From NCBI GenBank assembly GCA_040954595.2, contig CM082593.2:10292001-10356000 (forward strand): a DNA stretch of 64,000 bases, in the 5' to 3' direction. Under the pieces are notes generated by a model, which did not search any database, was not told the origin of the DNA, and saw nothing but the letters and a program-made list of their open reading frames with translations. The stretch's first letter is position 1; each line of letters begins with the position of its first letter. Source of the stretch: Balanoglossus misakiensis. Taxonomy: Eukaryota > Hemichordata. Below, in pieces: positions 60,640 to 64,000 of this stretch. The position numbers were made by a program, and so were the translations under genes.

Positions 60640-62430
60640 GGTACAAAATGGCTAAAATGATAATTTTTTCTTGAGTAGATCTCTTTTTGGCTACAAATAG
60701 CAAAAAAGGCAATTTTGACAACCAGAGTGCCGTTTTTGGAATAGTCACCAAATTTTACACAGAATGGACTTTTCATACATGATCAGATCTCTGAATATGA
60801 AGAAAACAATTTGTCTTTAGTTTGTTTGTTTTTAATGAACATTTTTGACCAAAAAAGTGGCCGAAATTACAAATTTCAATTGAATAGGGTAAGTAAGACT
60901 TCCGTTTTTGGAACAGTAACCACGTTTCAATATAGAATGGGCTTTTATTTATAATAAGATCACCGAAAGTGAAGAAAAGAGAATGCTTATTAATATATTC
61001 TTAAAAATAACAATTTTGTGCAAAACTTAGCCAAAAAGGTGATTTCATCATGGTTGAGGTAATTAAGACTGCATTTCTGGAATCAACACCTATTTTACAA
61101 TAAATGTACTTTTCACACATCATAGAATCTCCAAATAAGAATCAAACAGTTTGTTTATAATGATTTTCGAAAAGTGGCTTTTTGGGCAAAAACTTGTCAA
61201 AAAAGCACTGTTTTCTTGAGTGGCGCTAGTAATTTTTTTTGAATTTTTTCACATAGAGTGGGTACATAATACATCATCATCTCCGAAAGTGAAGAAAATA
61301 TAAAAGTTTTGGGTGTTTTCTAGAAATGACACTTTTTGGGCAAAAACTTGCCAAAGGGCACTTTTATCTTGGGTGGCATCAATAAAACTGCTTTTTTGGA
61401 AATTTTTCACATAAAGTGGGCATATAATACATTATCAGATCTCCGAAAGTGAAGAAAATATATAAATTTTGAGTGTTTTCTGAAAATGACGTTTTTGGGG
61501 CAAAAAGTGGCAAAAATGGCATTTTTTCTTGAGTAGGATCAATAAGACTGCTATTTCTGGAATTAGCACCATTTTTTACATAGGTTGAACACTTCATATA
61601 TCACATGATCTCTGAGCTTTATGAAGAAAAGTTTGTTTTTAATTTTTTTTTCTAAAAACGGCCTTTTTGGGTAATAACTTTCCAAAAGGGCATTTTTGCA
61701 TTAGGTTGGGTCAATAAATCTGCTTTTTTGGAATAATCACCAAGTTTTACATAAGATGGGCATATAAGTGAAGAAAATATAAAAATTTTGAGTGTTTTCT
61801 AAAAATGACGTTTTGGGGCAAAAAGTGGCAAAAATGGCATTTTTTTTCTTGAGTAGGGTCAATAAGACTGCTATTTCTGAAATCAGCACCGTTTTTTACA
61901 TAGAATGGACACTTTTATCCAATGATCTCTGAATATGAAAAACACAATTTATTTTTAGTTTTTTTGTAAAAATGACCTTTTTTGACCTCAAAAAGTGGCC
62001 AAAAATGGCATTTTTGTATTGATTGAGGTCAAAAAGACTGCTTTTTTTTTAAAAGTCACCACTTTTAACATAGAATTGACTTTCCATATATCACCAGATC
62101 AACTATTATGAAGAAAACCGTGTTTTTTAATTTTTTTCTAAAAATGACGTTTTTTTGGCAAAAAATGGTCAAAAAGGCAATTTTCTGTTGTTTTGGGTCA
62201 ATCGAACTATTTTTTTCGTAATATTCACCAAATTTTACATAGAATAGGCATATCATATGTCATCAGATCTTAGAATGTGACGAAAACAGTGTGTTTTTAG
62301 TGTTTTCTAAAAAAACACCATTTTTGGGTTAAAAATGGCCAAAATGGCAATTTTGTCTTGAGTGGGGTCAATAAGACTGACATTTTTGGAATCAGCACCA
62401 TTTTTTACATAGAATGGACCTCTCAAACCT
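60640..62430. repeat. Diverged tandem repeat of about 165 bp, about eleven copies
   Basis: Copies share GGGTCAATAAGACTGC, CACCATTTTTTACATAGAATGG, ATCAGATCTCCGAAAGTGAAG and GGCAAAAA-x-TGGC-x-AAAA segments in the same order. The AAGACTGC-like anchor recurs near 60893, 61065, 61228, 61379, 61540, 61710, 61860, 62030, 62198 and 62368, at spacings of 150-172. Sequence divergence is much higher than in the 78-bp array, and the two repeats are unrelated. No coding capacity is evident. Confidence 0.85.
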
Positions 62431-62478
62431 TCCTTACCAAAAATTCTGATTAACGGCATCTAGCTCCTGGACTAGGTC

Positions 62479-62547
62479 CCCTGCCCCATTCCCACTGCCA
62501 TCGGCGCTACGCTCAAGGGCGCAGCCAGCGGTGGGAATGGGGCAGGG
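62479..62547. repeat. Perfect 17-bp hairpin arms
   Basis: CCCTGCCCCATTCCCAC at 62479-62495 is exactly inverted at 62531-62547, with a 35-base GC-rich spacer that itself contains GGCGCTACGC and GGGCGC. The local GC content is far above its AT-rich surroundings, so a small foldback insertion is likely. Confidence 0.7.
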
Positions 62548-62660
62548 AACAGACTACTTCACTTGTGGAATAAAGTGCTCATTTCTTGTGTATCTGCATT
62601 TTGTCGATGTTATCGCTCCTCTGGCAGAGAAGCCAGGGTGCTAGCTGTTGGCTTTAATAA

Positions 62661-62912
62661 GGGACTGTTCAGAATTTACTTCCAGGGGGCGGAGAATTTT
62701 CAGAGGGGGGGGGACCACCCATTTTCTCCAAGACAAATTAGGGGAGACTAGACATAAAAGTCACAATAGGGGGACCATGGAAAATCCCCAGGAAATTTAA
62801 GGGGGGACCACATATTTCCTCCACAATTTACTAGGGGAGACCATGGGAAAAAATCACCAGGAAAATAAAAAATCCTCCATCCCCAACTTGGAAGTAAATT
62901 CTGAACAGTCCT
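62661..62912. mobile_element. MITE of about 252 bp
   Basis: The left end GGGACTGTTCAGAATTTACT is mirrored at 62890-62912, where the ends match over about 23 bases. Inside are several GGGGGACCA and GGGGAGACCA blocks. I could not define a target duplication, so the superfamily is open. Confidence 0.75.
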
Positions 62913-62917
62913 TCATG

Positions 62918-62975
62918 GTTGTTTGTTTGTTTGTTTGCCTGTTTGTTTATTCGTATCTTTGTTTGTTTGTGTATT
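62918..62975. repeat. TTTG microsatellite
   Basis: An interrupted run of about ten GTTT units, beginning only a few bases after the right end of the adjacent MITE. Confidence 0.8.
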
Positions 62976-64000
62976 CTATCTCATTTAATATGATGCTTCT
63001 GTCACATTTGGCATTTACTGTCGCATAAACAATGACCGAACCGACTCGACTGCGTTTGGATGCACGATGGACTTAAGAGTGAATCCATCGGTGTTTACCG
63101 GCCAAAACAAAACCGTTTGATTTCTTTAACACTGTTGCAACAAGTGAGACCCTAGTACATGTAGTATATAAATCAGAAGTCCGGTGCATGTTTGCCAGTG
63201 ACACCTACCACAAAATGGCATCGCCCAAATAATGTTGGGCGCGCCCGTGGAAGTTATAAGCCCGGCGCTTTTTCCTCATGATTAATAAAACAGTTAACAC
63301 AACATTGGAAATTCAGCCAATTTGTCCCTGTTTTGTAGAAATAGTGCGAGCTATACATGGCGAAAAGTTTTTCAAAAAATAGATCAAAATGGGAATTCAA
63401 ATTAGTGAATATTATTGGCACTTACAGAGTTTTAATTCAAAATAGAGGATTCATTCCAATGAATATGCAAGTCAAGAAGTCACATAGGGATCATGAAAAT
63501 GACCTATTGATCATGTCATGATGATTATGTACAAGAGAGAAGTAAAAAACTGGTTATTGCTTGAATTTCATGTTTCTTTTTAATCAGATGTAGTCAACAG
63601 TCTTTCAACAAGTCTATAACATGATTTTGAAATGATTTTCAAAAGTACACAATTCCATATGAAAATGTTACTTTAAGATTTGTAAATTTTTCTGTATATT
63701 TGAGTTCACGTGCATAGGCTGACTCAAACATTCTTTGCATCAACATTTACCGTCCTTTCAAAAATCTTGCCTGTAGTCCAGGTTTTACATTTGCACTTAA
63801 TAGCATTATAACACCATCATGTCATCCACATGTTACCCTCACAGCCAGTCACTGTGTGTATATTGTGATTCATGAAGTACATGTAGTGCTACATATTTTT
63901 GTGGAGATGAGACACACACACACATAGCAACCGATAGACAGACTGCTTGATAATATGCTCTGACTGATCCCTAAAGCTGAAACTTGTATGTGTTTGTACA
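62976..64000. other. Gene-free right flank
   Basis: AT-rich DNA with short open frames only. A small CA run occurs near 63911-63924. I see no gene, RNA or mobile element that I can support. Confidence 0.55.

Noticed and set aside
61379-62256. Minus-strand frames of 63-72 codons in the 165-bp repeat
   Set aside because: Not kept in register from copy to copy, so they are not under coding constraint.

Overview
The window looks like animal nuclear DNA, most likely from an invertebrate deuterostome such as a hemichordate, lancelet or echinoderm. The reasons are spliced genes, abundant small inverted-repeat transposons, long satellite DNA, and a Ty3/gypsy element with the pol order of the Gmr1 group, which is described from deuterostomes. 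The species cannot be named from the sequence. I see no host gene that I can support; nearly everything recognisable is mobile or repetitive.

Positions 1-10683 hold one decayed LTR retrotransposon: part of a 5' LTR, a tRNA-Pro-type primer binding site, gag, protease, integrase and then reverse transcriptase. It carries a gag frame break, an in-frame stop, a 7-bp duplication and a mutated RT active site. It ends abruptly inside RT, and no 3' LTR was seen. A second transposon (3198-8671, 5474 bp) is inserted inside its integrase. It has CACT/AGTG ends and a 3-bp ACA target duplication, and removing it with one ACA copy restores the codon frame. It carries two convergent genes: a 216-residue protein of unknown function reading rightward, and a spliced protein of about 900 residues reading leftward that is probably the transposase. 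Splice sites and phases for the latter can be read directly.

Positions 10684-17350 are gene-free DNA with small repeats: a roughly 105-bp direct repeat, hairpins, a 504-bp element flanked by TTAA nested between larger inverted arms, a 211-bp TA-flanked MITE, and two related palindromic MITEs.

Positions 17352-59795 (about 42 kb) are one satellite array with a 78-bp basic unit. The left edge is built from an older unit of about 104 bp. The interior is organised as nested higher-order repeats, including a near-perfect tandem duplication of 9106 bp. Because 78 is 26 codons, long open frames occur on both strands; I regard these as by-products.

Positions 59796-64000 hold a second, unrelated and more diverged tandem repeat of about 165 bp, a 17-bp perfect hairpin, a 252-bp MITE, microsatellites and gene-free AT-rich DNA.
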